A stretch of 64,000 bases of DNA from Microbacterium sulfonylureivorans (GTDB lineage Bacteria; Actinomycetota; Actinomycetes; Actinomycetales; Microbacteriaceae): NCBI RefSeq assembly GCF_003999995.1, contig NZ_RJAD01000004.1:1-64000 (forward strand), read 5' to 3'. Each line of letters starts with the position of its first letter. The stretch's first letter is position 1. A model generated the notes under the pieces. That model had not been told where the DNA came from and made no database searches. It saw nothing but the letters and a program-made list of their open reading frames with translations. This document shows positions 8,765 through 17,633 of this stretch, piece after piece. Both the position numbers and the translations under genes were made by a program.

Positions 8765-9424
8765 ATGGCTGACGTCGATCTCGTGCTCCCGTGCCTGAAC
8801 GAGGCGGCGGCGCTGCCCTGGGTGCTCGACCGAGTGCCGGCGAACTACCGTGCCATCGTCGTCGACAACGGCTCGACCGACGGTTCGGCCGGGCTGGCGC
8901 GGGATGCCGGGGCGACCGTCGTCGTCGAGCACCGCAGGGGATTCGGCGCCGCCGTCGCGGCGGGAGTCGCTGCGGCCGATGCCCCCGTCGTCGCGATCTG
9001 CGATGCCGATGCCTCACTCGATCCCGCCGTGCTCCCGCAGCTCGTCGGGTTGCTCGAGGGCGGTGCCGACCTGGTTCTCGGCCGCCGGGTGCCGACGGAG
9101 CGCTCGGCCTGGCCCTTGCATGCGCGTGCCGCCAACGCAGTCCTCTCACGTCGCATTGGCCGCCTCGCGGGCGTGCACCTGGCCGACATCGGGCCGATGC
9201 GGGTTGCGCGCACCGACGCCCTGCGGGAACTGCACCTCGCGGACCGGCGTAGCGGCTATCCCCTCGAGATGGTGCTCCGTGCGGCCGCCGCAGGCTGGCG
9301 GATCGTCGAGACGGATGTCACGTACTCGCCGCGCATCGGGCGGTCGAAGGTGACGGGGACCGTCCGCGGCACGTTGACCGCGGTGCACGACATGAACCGC
9401 GTCCTGCGCGAGGTGCGCACGTGA
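8765..9424 (+). CDS. Family 2 glycosyltransferase (DPM1/DPG synthase-like)
   Basis: A 219-residue GT-A-fold glycosyltransferase. It opens with DLVLPCLNEAAALPWVL, has IVVDNGSTDGS for nucleotide-sugar binding and the metal-binding DADASLDP. Later RRSGYPLEMVLRA and the RIGRSKVTGTVRGT segment match dolichol- or polyprenyl-phosphate sugar synthases. It lacks C-terminal membrane helices, so it is probably cytosolic or peripheral. It starts a tightly overlapping three-gene run with the DUF2064 protein and the methyltransferase. The promoter seems leaderless, with TAGCGT just upstream of the ATG. Confidence 0.87.
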   Translation: MADVDLVLPCLNEAAALPWVLDRVPANYRAIVVDNGSTDGSAGLARDAGATVVVEHRRGFGAAVAAGVAAADAPVVAICDADASLDPAVLPQLVGLLEGGADLVLGRRVPTERSAWPLHARAANAVLSRRIGRLAGVHLADIGPMRVARTDALRELHLADRRSGYPLEMVLRAAAAGWRIVETDVTYSPRIGRSKVTGTVRGTLTAVHDMNRVLREVRT

Positions 9425-10038
9425 CGGCCCTGGTGGTGATCGCGAAGGCGTGCGTCCCGGGGAGGGTCAAGACGCGCCTGCACCCGCCGTTCACACTGGA
9501 AGCCGCGGCGCGGATCGCCGCCGCCAGCCTGGCGGACACCCTGGAGACGGCGATGACCGCGGCGGTGGATCGGCGGATCCTCTACTTCGATGGAGATCCC
9601 GACCCGTCGTGGCACGACGCTTTCGAGGTCGTGCCGCAGCGTCCGGGAACCCTGGACGAGCGCATCGCCGTGCTTTTCGACATGCTCGACGAGCCTTCCC
9701 TGCTGATCGGCATGGACACACCGCAGGTGTCGGCGGCGAACCTGAGCTGGCCGACCGGCCCGGATGCGGTGATCGGTATGGCCGAGGACGGCGGGTTCTG
9801 GGCTCTCGGCATGCGCGAACCGCGGGGTGACGTCATCCGCGGGGTGCCGATGTCCCGTGCGGACACCGGCGAGCGGCAGCTCGCGACGATGCTCGATGCA
9901 GGGCTCGACGTGGCGCAGCTGAACATCCTCCGCGACGTCGACACAGCGGCCGACGCGAGAGCAGTGGCCGCAGCCATCCCGGATTCGAGGTTCGCCCGCG
10001 CCCTGGCCGAAGCTGCGCAGCACGGGAGGGCCGCGTGA
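9421..10038 (+). CDS. DUF2064/TIGR04282-family glycosyltransferase-like protein
   Basis: A 205-residue protein of the DUF2064 group (also called TIGR04282), a GT-A-like fold distantly related to nucleotidyltransferases. Diagnostic segments are the N-terminal VIAKACVPGRVKTRL, LLIGMDTPQV with the metal-site Asp, and AEDGGFWALGMR. The start overlaps the upstream glycosyltransferase stop by 4 nt, and the stop overlaps the methyltransferase start in the same way. The family is often found beside a family 2 glycosyltransferase, as here. Some members are linked to arsenosugar synthesis by name only; nothing here indicates arsenic. Confidence 0.82.
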   Translation: MTALVVIAKACVPGRVKTRLHPPFTLEAAARIAAASLADTLETAMTAAVDRRILYFDGDPDPSWHDAFEVVPQRPGTLDERIAVLFDMLDEPSLLIGMDTPQVSAANLSWPTGPDAVIGMAEDGGFWALGMREPRGDVIRGVPMSRADTGERQLATMLDAGLDVAQLNILRDVDTAADARAVAAAIPDSRFARALAEAAQHGRAA

Positions 10039-10724
10039 GCAGCATCGTGGCATTCGGTGCAGGCGGGGACGAGCCGTACGCCCTCCTGCTCGGCGGAGGC
10101 GGAGGCGGAGGCGGAGGTCGTCTCGCCCTGCGCAAAGTGGGAGATGTGGTCGCGTCCATCCAGGTCGACGTAGACGGGTGGCGCGCTCCCGCCAATGCGG
10201 CCGACCTGACCGTGCTGGCAGGACTGGAAGGTCCGCTTCTGGACGTCGGCTGCGGCCCTGGGCGCATGGTGCGCGCCGCCGAGGAGCGGGGTCTCGCTGC
10301 CCTCGGCATCGACATCTCCACCGAGGCAGCTGTCCGCGCGGCCGCGGAGGGGACCCCGGTGCTCCGTCGCTCGGTCTTCGACAGGCTTCCGCTCGAGGGG
10401 AGCTGGTCGACCGTCCTCCTGATGGACGGCAACATCGGCATCGGCGGCGATCCTGAAGCTCTGCTCCTGCGTTGCGCCCACCTCATCGCCGACGACGGCG
10501 TGGTCGTGGTCGAGGTGGACGCCGATCCCGAACTCCACGACTGCGCGACCTACACGGCGGTCGGCGAAGACGGCCTCGAGAGTGCAGCCTTCCCGTGGGC
10601 GCGCGTCGGTTCGGCCGCAGCCGCGCGGGTGGCCCTCCGATGCGGACTGATGGTCTGCGACGCGTGGGCGATCGGTGATCGCCGCTTCGTCCTGCTTCGG
10701 CGCTCGCCCACCGTCACGACCTGA
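10035..10724 (+). CDS. Class I SAM-dependent methyltransferase
   Basis: A 229-residue methyltransferase. The SAM-binding motif I is LLDVGCGPGRMVRAA near residues 72-86, followed by the acidic motif II GIDIST and motif IV VLLMDGNIGIGG. A run of seven glycines (GGGGGGGRL) near residue 26 is unusual and is encoded by a GGC/GGA repeat that could vary in length. It is chained to the upstream genes by 4-nt overlaps and overlaps the convergent membrane-protein gene by 11 bp. Its substrate is unknown; the context suggests a small molecule or lipid intermediate made with the glycosyltransferase. Confidence 0.82.
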   Translation: MSSIVAFGAGGDEPYALLLGGGGGGGGGRLALRKVGDVVASIQVDVDGWRAPANAADLTVLAGLEGPLLDVGCGPGRMVRAAEERGLAALGIDISTEAAVRAAAEGTPVLRRSVFDRLPLEGSWSTVLLMDGNIGIGGDPEALLLRCAHLIADDGVVVVEVDADPELHDCATYTAVGEDGLESAAFPWARVGSAAAARVALRCGLMVCDAWAIGDRRFVLLRRSPTVTT

Positions 10725-11208
10725 ATGCCTCTTCCCGGCGCTGCTTGTCCAACCGTGCATGCAGCACGACGCCGACGGCCGCTGCCAGCGCCAGCGCGCC
10801 GAGCAGGATCGCGAGGTTGGCGCCATAGGCCAGGGGCAGGATGGTCGGGTTCGCCGTGCCGATCGCCTTCTTCACGATCTCCGGCACCACGAGCAGCACC
10901 ATGATTCCGCCGACGGCGAGCGCACCCTGCACGATGAGGATCGCCCGCAGCGGCACCCGTCCCCCTGCACGCCGACCGCCGAATGCGGCGGCGAACACCA
11001 CCCCCGCGATGATCACGTCGTGGGCGATGAGCACGGCGACCAGCCACACGAGGATCGCCGGATACTGACGCGGCGGGATGTCGTTCAGCAACACGATCCC
11101 ACCGATCAACGCCACGAGGAGCCCCCCGCCGATGAACATCGCGCGGACATCGTTCATGGTCCAGAAACGCCACGTCCGCCCGGCGCGCGACTCTGGGGAG
11201 AGCGTCAT
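10714..11208 (-). CDS. Four-helix membrane protein
   Basis: A 164-residue integral membrane protein with four hydrophobic helices. The start at 11208 is chosen because its ATG overlaps the TGA of the upstream oxidoreductase gene (ATGA), which indicates translational coupling; an upstream start would intrude into that gene. No catalytic motif is visible. Close coupling to the cytochrome b561/SUOX-like protein suggests a role as a partner subunit or assembly factor, but this is inference. Confidence 0.75.
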   Translation of the reverse strand: MTLSPESRAGRTWRFWTMNDVRAMFIGGGLLVALIGGIVLLNDIPPRQYPAILVWLVAVLIAHDVIIAGVVFAAAFGGRRAGGRVPLRAILIVQGALAVGGIMVLLVVPEIVKKAIGTANPTILPLAYGANLAILLGALALAAAVGVVLHARLDKQRREEAFRS

Positions 11209-12548
11209 GCGATCACCTCGATCACGCTCAGCCACTTCGTCTGCAGCACTCCTGGTCGGCCAGGCGCGATGATGCGCGCCGGGTACCCGTGATCGATGTC
11301 GAGCTCCTCGCCGAAGAGTTCGAGTGCGACGAGCGTGAGCGGATCTCGGGTGAACTCGGGCTGCATCTCGGTCACCGCGAAGCCGCCTTTCGTCTGCAGA
11401 CTCGTGATGCGCACTCGCGCGTTCGCCGCGGCTCCGACCGAGTCGAGCAGATCACGGAGCCGAGGGCCACGCCATGCCGCGTCCTGACTCCACCCCTCGA
11501 CGCAGGCGATCGGCAGGACCACGTCGTGCTGGGGCAGCGCCTGAAGCCTCGATCGCCCGTACACCCCTCGTGTGCTGCCGTTGATGACTGTGAGCGTCCA
11601 CTCGGGTGCCGTCGCAGCCGGGAGCACGCCGGCGGCCTTCGCGGTGCGGTTGACGGGAAGGGTCTGCGGGCCGACGCCGCGCTTGCGCGGAGCGAACGCG
11701 TTGAATGGGTCGAGGAATCGGAAGGACTGGCCTCCCGTCGTGGTGACGAGCACCGTGGTCGCGACGGCGATCGTGGTGAGAAATCCTCGCCGGGTGTCGC
11801 GGACGTCATCCGGGAGGCGCGCTGCCGGCGTGCGATCCATCCACGCGAACAGCCGTCCGGTGAAGCCCTGCGCCTGGGTTCGGCCGGTTAGCCGCTGAAG
11901 CTCATCAGGTACGTCGAGTTCGGCATCCGGGTCTGTCTCGCGCTCGACGAGCGCTCCGGCCTCGTCATAGGCGTCCCGCTTGCGCCAGTACCGGGCGATG
12001 ATCGGCAGCTTGACGCCGATGTGGATCGCGAGAGAGCCGATCAGGATCCATGACAGCGCGTAGTGCGTGAGCCGGAAGGAGAACCCGAACAGCGCGTAGA
12101 GCTGGTAGGTGTTGAGCAGTCCGATGGTGACCTGCATGAGGGATGCCGCGACGAACAGTGCGATCGAGGCACGTTCGAGCAGGTGCGCGAACGAACGCAC
12201 CGGCGGGCTCTGGAACAGCTCTGGGAACACCGTGAAGAGCTTCGCGAACAGCAGCGGGAAGCAGGCGATGCCCGCCGTGACGTGCACGCCCTGGGTGACC
12301 TGGTAGATCCACACCGGTCGAGTCGGGAACACCATCCACGGCAGCGGATCCTGCAGGAAGTGGCTGTACAGACCGGTCGCGAAGCAGATCAGGAACGCGG
12401 CTGCGAGAAGCCGGCCGAAGACCACGGCGAGCCGGGGAGTGCGCGCCGGCGATGCCACGGAATGCCTGATCCCATGGAGCAGGCGATGCAGTCTCGCCGC
12501 CAAATGCATAGCCGTCACCCCTCGTCGAGCCGACTCTAAGTCGGCCAA
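11205..12548 (-). CDS. Cytochrome b561-like / molybdopterin (SUOX-type) oxidoreductase
   Basis: A 447-residue fusion protein. Residues about 20-200 form a membrane bundle with histidines in helices (GVHVTAGIACF, LTHYALSWILIG, LAIHIGVKL) typical of a b-type cytochrome. After a cytoplasmic linker and one further helix, residues about 290-447 form a sulfite-oxidase-like molybdopterin domain. Its ACVEGWS holds the Cys that ligates molybdenum in the family, and DHGYPARIIAPGRPG plus the TKWLSVIEV end are conserved. It likely passes electrons between the quinone pool and an extracytoplasmic substrate. The divergent gene at 12654 shares a promoter element with the glycosyltransferase at 8765. Confidence 0.85.
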   Translation of the reverse strand: MADLESARRGVTAMHLAARLHRLLHGIRHSVASPARTPRLAVVFGRLLAAAFLICFATGLYSHFLQDPLPWMVFPTRPVWIYQVTQGVHVTAGIACFPLLFAKLFTVFPELFQSPPVRSFAHLLERASIALFVAASLMQVTIGLLNTYQLYALFGFSFRLTHYALSWILIGSLAIHIGVKLPIIARYWRKRDAYDEAGALVERETDPDAELDVPDELQRLTGRTQAQGFTGRLFAWMDRTPAARLPDDVRDTRRGFLTTIAVATTVLVTTTGGQSFRFLDPFNAFAPRKRGVGPQTLPVNRTAKAAGVLPAATAPEWTLTVINGSTRGVYGRSRLQALPQHDVVLPIACVEGWSQDAAWRGPRLRDLLDSVGAAANARVRITSLQTKGGFAVTEMQPEFTRDPLTLVALELFGEELDIDHGYPARIIAPGRPGVLQTKWLSVIEVIA

Positions 12549-12593
12549 GCGATCGGATCGGGCGCCAGATGTGACGAACCGCGAACGGTCGAC

Positions 12594-12609
12594 GTTCGCA
12601 GTCCGTAAG
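12594..12609 (+). promoter_or_regulatory. Shared promoter element A2
   Basis: GTTCGCAGTCCGTAAG begins exactly 60 bp before the GTG of the membrane-protein gene and differs from element A1 at one base. A CTAGCCTCGG stretch sits at the same offset (13 bp before the start) as CTAGCGTCGG does before 8765. Both imply leaderless transcripts under one regulator. Confidence 0.6.
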
Positions 12610-12653
12610 GTCTCCGCACCACGGGCGCGTCGGCGCCTCTCTAGCCTCGGACT

Positions 12654-14015
12654 GTGACGACCGATCTGCTCGCCGCGCCGTCGAGGCGCTCACGCATGGC
12701 AGCGGCGACGCCGTGGATCGGGCTCGGGATCGCGCTGCTGCTCATCGTCGCCGCGATGCTCTTCCCCCTGTTGTCGGGGCTCAACGTGCATGTCCGATGG
12801 TTCCCGCCGTTGCACGCGCAGTGGATGCCGCGCATCGGGCCGGGGACCCCGGCAGCGATCGTGCTGGCACTCCTCGCCGCGCGATACGCCGTCGACCTCG
12901 CGGCCCGGATGCGGTGGCGGACACTGCTGATCGCCGCCTTCTTCAGCGCACTCGTATGGATGCTGAGCCTCGCGCTGGTCGACGGTTGGGCGGGGATCGC
13001 GACGATTCTCGACACGCAGTACGAGTACCTGCGCACCGCCCGCGCCGTGACGGACGTCGGCGCGCTGCTTCGCGAGTACATCACCCGGATCCCCCTCGAT
13101 TCCGTCGGCAACTGGCCGGTCCACATCGCCGGACACCCGCCCGGCGCACTGCTGTTCTTCATCGTCCTCGCGCGACTCGGTCTGGGCAGTGGGCTCGCAG
13201 CCGGCATCGTCGTCACCGTTGTGGCGGCGACCACACCGGTCGCCGTGATGCTCACCCTGCGACAGCTGGGGGCAGAGGCCGGCGCGCGGAAGGCGGCGCC
13301 TTTCCTCGTTCTGGGACCGGCCGCGATCTGGATGTCGGTGTCGGCTGACGCGGTGTTCGGCGCGATCGCCGCGTGGGGTCTCTGCGTCCTCGCCGTTTCA
13401 GCGACGGCGCGCCGGGCGTCCGCGACCGCGCTGTGGGCGGTCCTCGCCGGACTCATTCTGGGCTACTGCGTGATGCTGTCCTATGGGCTGCCGCTGCTCG
13501 GCATCCTCGCCGTCGCGATCCTGATCCTGTGCCGCCGGTGGACGCCGCTCCCCTGGGCCGTCGGCGCCGCCGTGCTCGTGGTGCTGGCCTTCGCCGTCTC
13601 GGGGTTCGCGTGGTGGGAGGCGTATCCGGTCCTGGTCGAGCGGTATTGGGCCGGGGTCGCCACCAACCGGCCGTACCTCTACTGGATCTGGGCCAACCTC
13701 GCGGCCCTCGCTTTCAGCGCCGGACCACTCGTCGGCGCGGGGGTGGCTGTCGCGCTGCGCCGGGCTGAAGGCATCCGATCGGCCACTCGCCATGAGGCGG
13801 TCATCGTCACCCTCGCCCTGGCAGCGCTGCTCACCGTGCTGGTCGCCGATCTCTCGGGGATGAGCAAGGCCGAGGTGGAACGCATTTGGCTTCCCTTCGT
13901 GCCCTGGTTGCTCATCGGCACCGCATTGCTCTCCGAACGATGGCGTCGGTGGGGGCTCGGAGGACAGCTCGCCTTCGCCATAGCGGTGCAGCACTTGCTC
14001 GCGACGGGATGGTGA
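12654..14015 (+). CDS. Polytopic membrane protein, glycosyltransferase-like
   Basis: A 453-residue integral membrane protein with about ten to twelve helices. The first extracytoplasmic loop after the start helix carries HVRWFPPLHAQWMPRIGPG, and a second long loop ends in NWPVHIAGHPPGALLFF. These acidic/aromatic loops resemble the GT-C mannosyltransferase layout, but I do not see the classic DxD clearly, so the family is uncertain. The GTG start is supported by the leaderless promoter shared with 8765. It probably works with the polyprenyl-phosphate sugar synthase-like enzyme of this cluster. Confidence 0.75.
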   Translation: MTTDLLAAPSRRSRMAAATPWIGLGIALLLIVAAMLFPLLSGLNVHVRWFPPLHAQWMPRIGPGTPAAIVLALLAARYAVDLAARMRWRTLLIAAFFSALVWMLSLALVDGWAGIATILDTQYEYLRTARAVTDVGALLREYITRIPLDSVGNWPVHIAGHPPGALLFFIVLARLGLGSGLAAGIVVTVVAATTPVAVMLTLRQLGAEAGARKAAPFLVLGPAAIWMSVSADAVFGAIAAWGLCVLAVSATARRASATALWAVLAGLILGYCVMLSYGLPLLGILAVAILILCRRWTPLPWAVGAAVLVVLAFAVSGFAWWEAYPVLVERYWAGVATNRPYLYWIWANLAALAFSAGPLVGAGVAVALRRAEGIRSATRHEAVIVTLALAALLTVLVADLSGMSKAEVERIWLPFVPWLLIGTALLSERWRRWGLGGQLAFAIAVQHLLATGW

Positions 14016-14159
14016 CCGGTCGTCGCGTTCGCCGCTTCGCCTCGGCAGGCTCGCTGCGCCACGGCGTGGGATCGTCCTGCTCTTCGTCACCACGCTGAGC
14101 CTGTGGGTGGCCCCCGGTCTGCCGACATGAAGCCACCCCGCCCTCGAAGTCGCTTCGCG

Positions 14160-15434
14160 TCAGTCGTCGAGATGATCGAAGCGGCCGATGACTCCGGAGT
14201 CGGCGTCGTCGACGCCGTCCTGGTTCATGTCGGCGCGACGCTTCTTGTGGGCGTCCCATCGCAGCGCGATGGCGGCGAGTGTGGCGGCGATGACGCTGGC
14301 GGTGAGAATCGCGAACTTCGCGGGTGCGGCGTGCTCGCCGTCTCCGAAGGAGAGTTCGGCGATCAGCAGGGACACGGTGAACCCGATTCCGGCGAGGAGG
14401 CCGATCGGAAAGAGGTCGCGCAGACCGATTCCGTCGGGCAGGCGGAGAGGGGTGAGCCTAGTCACGAGTGCTGTCGTTCCGAGCACGCCGACGAGCTTGC
14501 CGACGACGAGAGCGACGAGGATGGCGACGGCGACGGGTTCGGTGAGCGCGGCGAGCGGCCCGGTCTCCTGGCCGATGACCGTCACCCCGGCCGCGAAGAA
14601 CGCGAAGACCGGCAGTGCGATGCCGGACGAGACGGGCCGTACGGTGTGCTCGAGCCGGCGAGTGCGGGGCTTCGGTTCCCCGTAGAGGGTTCGTGCAGGG
14701 ACGGAGAGGCCGAGCAGGACGCCGGCAATGGTGGCGTGAATGCCGGAGGAGTGCATGAATACCCAGGCGACCGCCGCGAGGGGAATGAGTAGCCACCAGC
14801 GCAACCGGCGGAGGCGTACCGCCCAGGCGAACAGCGCCACCGCTGCGAGTGAGCCCATGAAGGCGAGCGGGTGGAAGCCGTCGCTGTAGAAGATCGCGAT
14901 CACGATGATGGCGAGCAGGTCGTCCGCGACGGCGAGCGTCAGAAGGAAGAGGCGGAGCGGCCTGGGCAGGCCGCGCCCGAAGATCGCGAGGATCGCCAGC
15001 GCGAAGGCGATGTCGGTGGCGGTCGGCACCGCCCAGCCATGCAGGGCGGGGCCGGGCGCGGTCGTGAGCACGACGGCCGTGTAGATCAGGGCCGGCGCGA
15101 TCATGCCACCGACGGCGGCAGCGACGGGCACGCCCGCCTCGCGGACGCTGCGCAGACTGCCCGCGACGAGTTCATGCTTGAGTTCGACGCCGACCACGAA
15201 GAAGAAGATCGCGAGGAGCCCATCGGCCGCCCAGGTCGACAGCGTCAGGTCCAGATGGAGGGCGGCCGGGCCGACGGTGATCTCTGAGAGAGCGGTGTAG
15301 GAGTCGCGAACCGGGGAGTTCGCCCATGCGAGCCCCAGCGCGGCCGCCGCAATCATGATGCTGCCGGCGACGATGTCGTCAGATACCCAGGCGACCAGGC
15401 GGGCCGGGAAGCGGCGATTCGTCGGTTGTGTCAC
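14160..15434 (-). CDS. nhaA: Na+/H+ antiporter NhaA
   Basis: A 424-residue electrogenic sodium/proton antiporter. Strong marks are FFFVVGVELKHELVAGSLR, PTATDIAFALAILA, the paired transport aspartates in LAVADDLLAIIVIA, and GIGFTVSLLIAELSF late in the protein. Eleven to twelve membrane helices are expected. It uses the proton gradient to expel sodium and supports pH and salt tolerance. The start is GTG with GAAAG upstream. The C-terminal tail is acidic and short (VDDADSGVIG). The gene stands alone, converging on the 12654 gene across a 144-bp spacer in which I see no clear terminator. Confidence 0.93.
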   Translation of the reverse strand: MTQPTNRRFPARLVAWVSDDIVAGSIMIAAAALGLAWANSPVRDSYTALSEITVGPAALHLDLTLSTWAADGLLAIFFFVVGVELKHELVAGSLRSVREAGVPVAAAVGGMIAPALIYTAVVLTTAPGPALHGWAVPTATDIAFALAILAIFGRGLPRPLRLFLLTLAVADDLLAIIVIAIFYSDGFHPLAFMGSLAAVALFAWAVRLRRLRWWLLIPLAAVAWVFMHSSGIHATIAGVLLGLSVPARTLYGEPKPRTRRLEHTVRPVSSGIALPVFAFFAAGVTVIGQETGPLAALTEPVAVAILVALVVGKLVGVLGTTALVTRLTPLRLPDGIGLRDLFPIGLLAGIGFTVSLLIAELSFGDGEHAAPAKFAILTASVIAATLAAIALRWDAHKKRRADMNQDGVDDADSGVIGRFDHLDD

Positions 15435-15525
15435 GGTGTGCTTTCGATGGGTGATGCGACGGACTCATCAGTCGATGCGCGACCCGACTGTGGTTCCCTT
15501 CCGCTCCTTGGTCGCCCGTGATGAC

Positions 15526-16020
15526 TCAATAGAACTGGCGCATCGCTGCTGCATGGATCGGGGTGTCGACGATGTCGTGCCAGCCGAGCGCGACGTCGCC
15601 GGCGGCGTCACGCGCCGTGGCGACGGTTTCGAGAACGCGGTCGCGGAGGAGCTCGCCGTTCTCCCAACCGGTGACGTCGAGGGTGACGACATCGATGGGA
15701 CGACCCCGGGTCCGCTCCAAGGTGGAGTGGATCCGTGTCGCCGCGTGGGCGGCGCTGCCCAGGCATGATCCCTCGGGCAATGATCCGCCGTGGGTGTACG
15801 CGACCAGCACGTGCGTCAGCCGCGGGTACATTCCGGCGACGCTCTCCACGTCCTGGCAGACGTGTCGCAGTCGCTTCTGCGCGGCGTGCCGAGACTTCTC
15901 GTCGCGAAGGTCAAGGCCCCAGATGAGTGCGCGGGGCGAGTCCGGACCGGATGCTTGGACAACGGCGAGCGGCATCAAGACGGGGAGATGATCGCCTCGG
16001 ACGATGTGATCCGCGGTCAT
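15526..16020 (-). CDS. Hypothetical protein, 164 aa
   Basis: A soluble 164-residue protein with alternating beta strands and helices (DHLPVLMPLAVVQASG, RALIWGLDLRDEKS, LTHVLVAYTHGG, RPIDVVTLDVTGWENG). It weakly recalls the DUF4192 fold, but it is shorter and I cannot confirm it. GAAAGGTG lies at good spacing before the ATG, and the start overlaps the stop of a 44-residue upstream frame (ATGA). It is probably the last gene of the TetR/ABC operon. Confidence 0.7.
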   Translation of the reverse strand: MTADHIVRGDHLPVLMPLAVVQASGPDSPRALIWGLDLRDEKSRHAAQKRLRHVCQDVESVAGMYPRLTHVLVAYTHGGSLPEGSCLGSAAHAATRIHSTLERTRGRPIDVVTLDVTGWENGELLRDRVLETVATARDAAGDVALGWHDIVDTPIHAAAMRQFY

Positions 16021-16151
16021 GATGGCACCTTTCGGTCGGGTCGCTGATGCAGCGCCGACCAGACTTCCCGGCTCACCTCGTCCGACAGCTCCGCGCGGAC
16101 TCGATCGACCATACGCCTCAATCGGGAGAGGGTGGGCCGCGGCGCGCGCAT
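16017..16151 (-). CDS. Small basic protein, 44 aa, coupled to next gene
   Basis: A 44-residue frame (begins MRAPRPTLSRLRRMVDRV, ends HQRPDRKVPS), basic and helical, starting 17 bp after the ABC permease gene. Its TGA overlaps the ATG of the following gene (ATGA). It fills an otherwise empty gap inside a run of overlapping genes, which argues for translation. No family is recognised. Confidence 0.45.
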   Translation of the reverse strand: MRAPRPTLSRLRRMVDRVRAELSDEVSREVWSALHQRPDRKVPS

Positions 16152-16167
16152 CTCGCGATTCGGGCTG

Positions 16168-16920
16168 TCACCGGTCGAGCTGCAGCCGATGCCAGACGAT
16201 CGTGGTGGCTGCGACGCCGACCAATCCGACCAGCGCAGCCAGGCCGAGCTGAACCACGGACACACCCTCACCGCCCGTCATGGCCCACAGCGCCGGCGCT
16301 GCGAACGGGAGCCACGCGCCCGCCCCGGCGAGCACCCCGATCTGGGCGAGGATGAGGAGCCCGATCGCGGAGCCGATCGCGGCAAGCAGCGACCGCGTCA
16401 GGGATGCCACCCATGCGACGGGAAGCACCACGACCGCCGTCAGCACGGCCAGCGCGAACTGACGTCCGAGCCCGGCCCACTCCGAGGGCTGCGGCATCCC
16501 GAAGCCGAATGCCAACCCCGCCACCAGGAGAAGCAGCACCAGCAACCCGGCGGCCGCGATCGCCCAGATCATCACAGCGGCGATCTTCGCGACGGCGATC
16601 ACCCGGCGGGAGATGGGTGTCGCGAAAAGTCCGGTGATCGTCCCATCGGCGAATTCGCGCGCGAAGACCCATGCGACGACGACCCCGCAGGCGATGAACC
16701 CGCCGGCACCGGTGATCTGCGCTGCCCCCGACAGCAGCCCTGACCAGTCGAAGGTCATCCCGGGACCCAGCTTCGCGATCAGCACACGATCCCCTGAGCG
16801 CGCGATGCCGAGGATCACCGCGCACATCACGGCGACACCGCCGGAGAACGCGACTCCGGCGATGATGCCGACGAGAGACCGCAGGAGCTTCGTCAACTCA
16901 TTCCGCACCGCCACGATCAC
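16168..16920 (-). CDS. ABC-2 type transporter permease
   Basis: A 250-residue permease with six predicted membrane helices in the layout of ABC-2 exporters (N-terminal helix after VAVRNELTKLL, central FAREFADGTITGLFATPISR cytoplasmic coupling segment). It pairs with the ATPase encoded just upstream, and the ATG overlaps that gene's TGA by 4 nt. The substrate is unknown; a drug, lipid or peptide would fit. The unit is probably repressed by the TetR-family protein encoded at the head of the operon. Confidence 0.85.
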   Translation of the reverse strand: MIVAVRNELTKLLRSLVGIIAGVAFSGGVAVMCAVILGIARSGDRVLIAKLGPGMTFDWSGLLSGAAQITGAGGFIACGVVVAWVFAREFADGTITGLFATPISRRVIAVAKIAAVMIWAIAAAGLLVLLLLVAGLAFGFGMPQPSEWAGLGRQFALAVLTAVVVLPVAWVASLTRSLLAAIGSAIGLLILAQIGVLAGAGAWLPFAAPALWAMTGGEGVSVVQLGLAALVGLVGVAATTIVWHRLQLDR

Positions 16921-17633
16921 CGCGCCACCCGGCTCAGATCGTCGAGACGGAGTCTTTCGAAGAGGGCACGCTCGAGGTCGCGGCCGCCCGGTTCCAAGTC
17001 GCCGATCAAGCAGCCGCGGTTCATCACCAGGATTCTGTCGGCGAGTCTGGCCACCTCGTCCAGGTGGTGACTGCTGATCAGCACGCCCCCGCCCGCGTCT
17101 TTGCGCTCCAGAAGCAGATCTCGCAACAACAGAACACCGGCTGGGTCGAGCGAGTTCGCAGGCTCGTCGAGGATCAGCAGGACCGGCGAATGCTGAAGGG
17201 CGGCGGCGATCCCGACGCGCTGCCTGTTTCCCAGAGACAGCTGCCGTGCCCGGCGATCGGCGAGCCGTTCCAGCCCGAGGGCGGTCAGGGTCGAGTCGAC
17301 CGCGCTCGGCGCCGTCCCGCGCATGAGGGCCGCAAGATGAAGGTTCTGTCGAACTGTCAACTCCGCGTACAGTGCCGGCCCGTCGATGAAGTGCCCGACG
17401 CCCTTCCAGTTCTCCGACGTCATCGCGCTGATGTCAACCCCACCAATGAGGACGCGGCCGCGGTCTGGACGGAGCATCCCGGTGGCGAGTTTGAGCAGTG
17501 TCGTCTTGCCGGCGCCATTGAGACCGACCAGTGCCACGATCTCGCCGGCGGCGACCGTCAGGTTCACGTCATGAACGCCCGGGTCGGCGCGGAAGGATCG
17601 CGAGACCCCCTCCACTCTGAGTCGCACCATCAT
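16917..17633 (-). CDS. ABC transporter ATP-binding protein
   Basis: A 238-residue ATPase with Walker A GLNGAGKTT, signature LSLGNRQRVGIA, Walker B LLILDEPANSLDP and the H-loop in LISSHHLDEVARLAD. The signature (LSLGN rather than LSGGQ) is common in ABC-2 exporters. It powers the permease encoded downstream. Start and stop are both chained by 4-nt overlaps, to the TetR gene and the permease gene respectively, so the three subunits are co-translated. Confidence 0.92.
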   Translation of the reverse strand: MMVRLRVEGVSRSFRADPGVHDVNLTVAAGEIVALVGLNGAGKTTLLKLATGMLRPDRGRVLIGGVDISAMTSENWKGVGHFIDGPALYAELTVRQNLHLAALMRGTAPSAVDSTLTALGLERLADRRARQLSLGNRQRVGIAAALQHSPVLLILDEPANSLDPAGVLLLRDLLLERKDAGGGVLISSHHLDEVARLADRILVMNRGCLIGDLEPGGRDLERALFERLRLDDLSRVAR

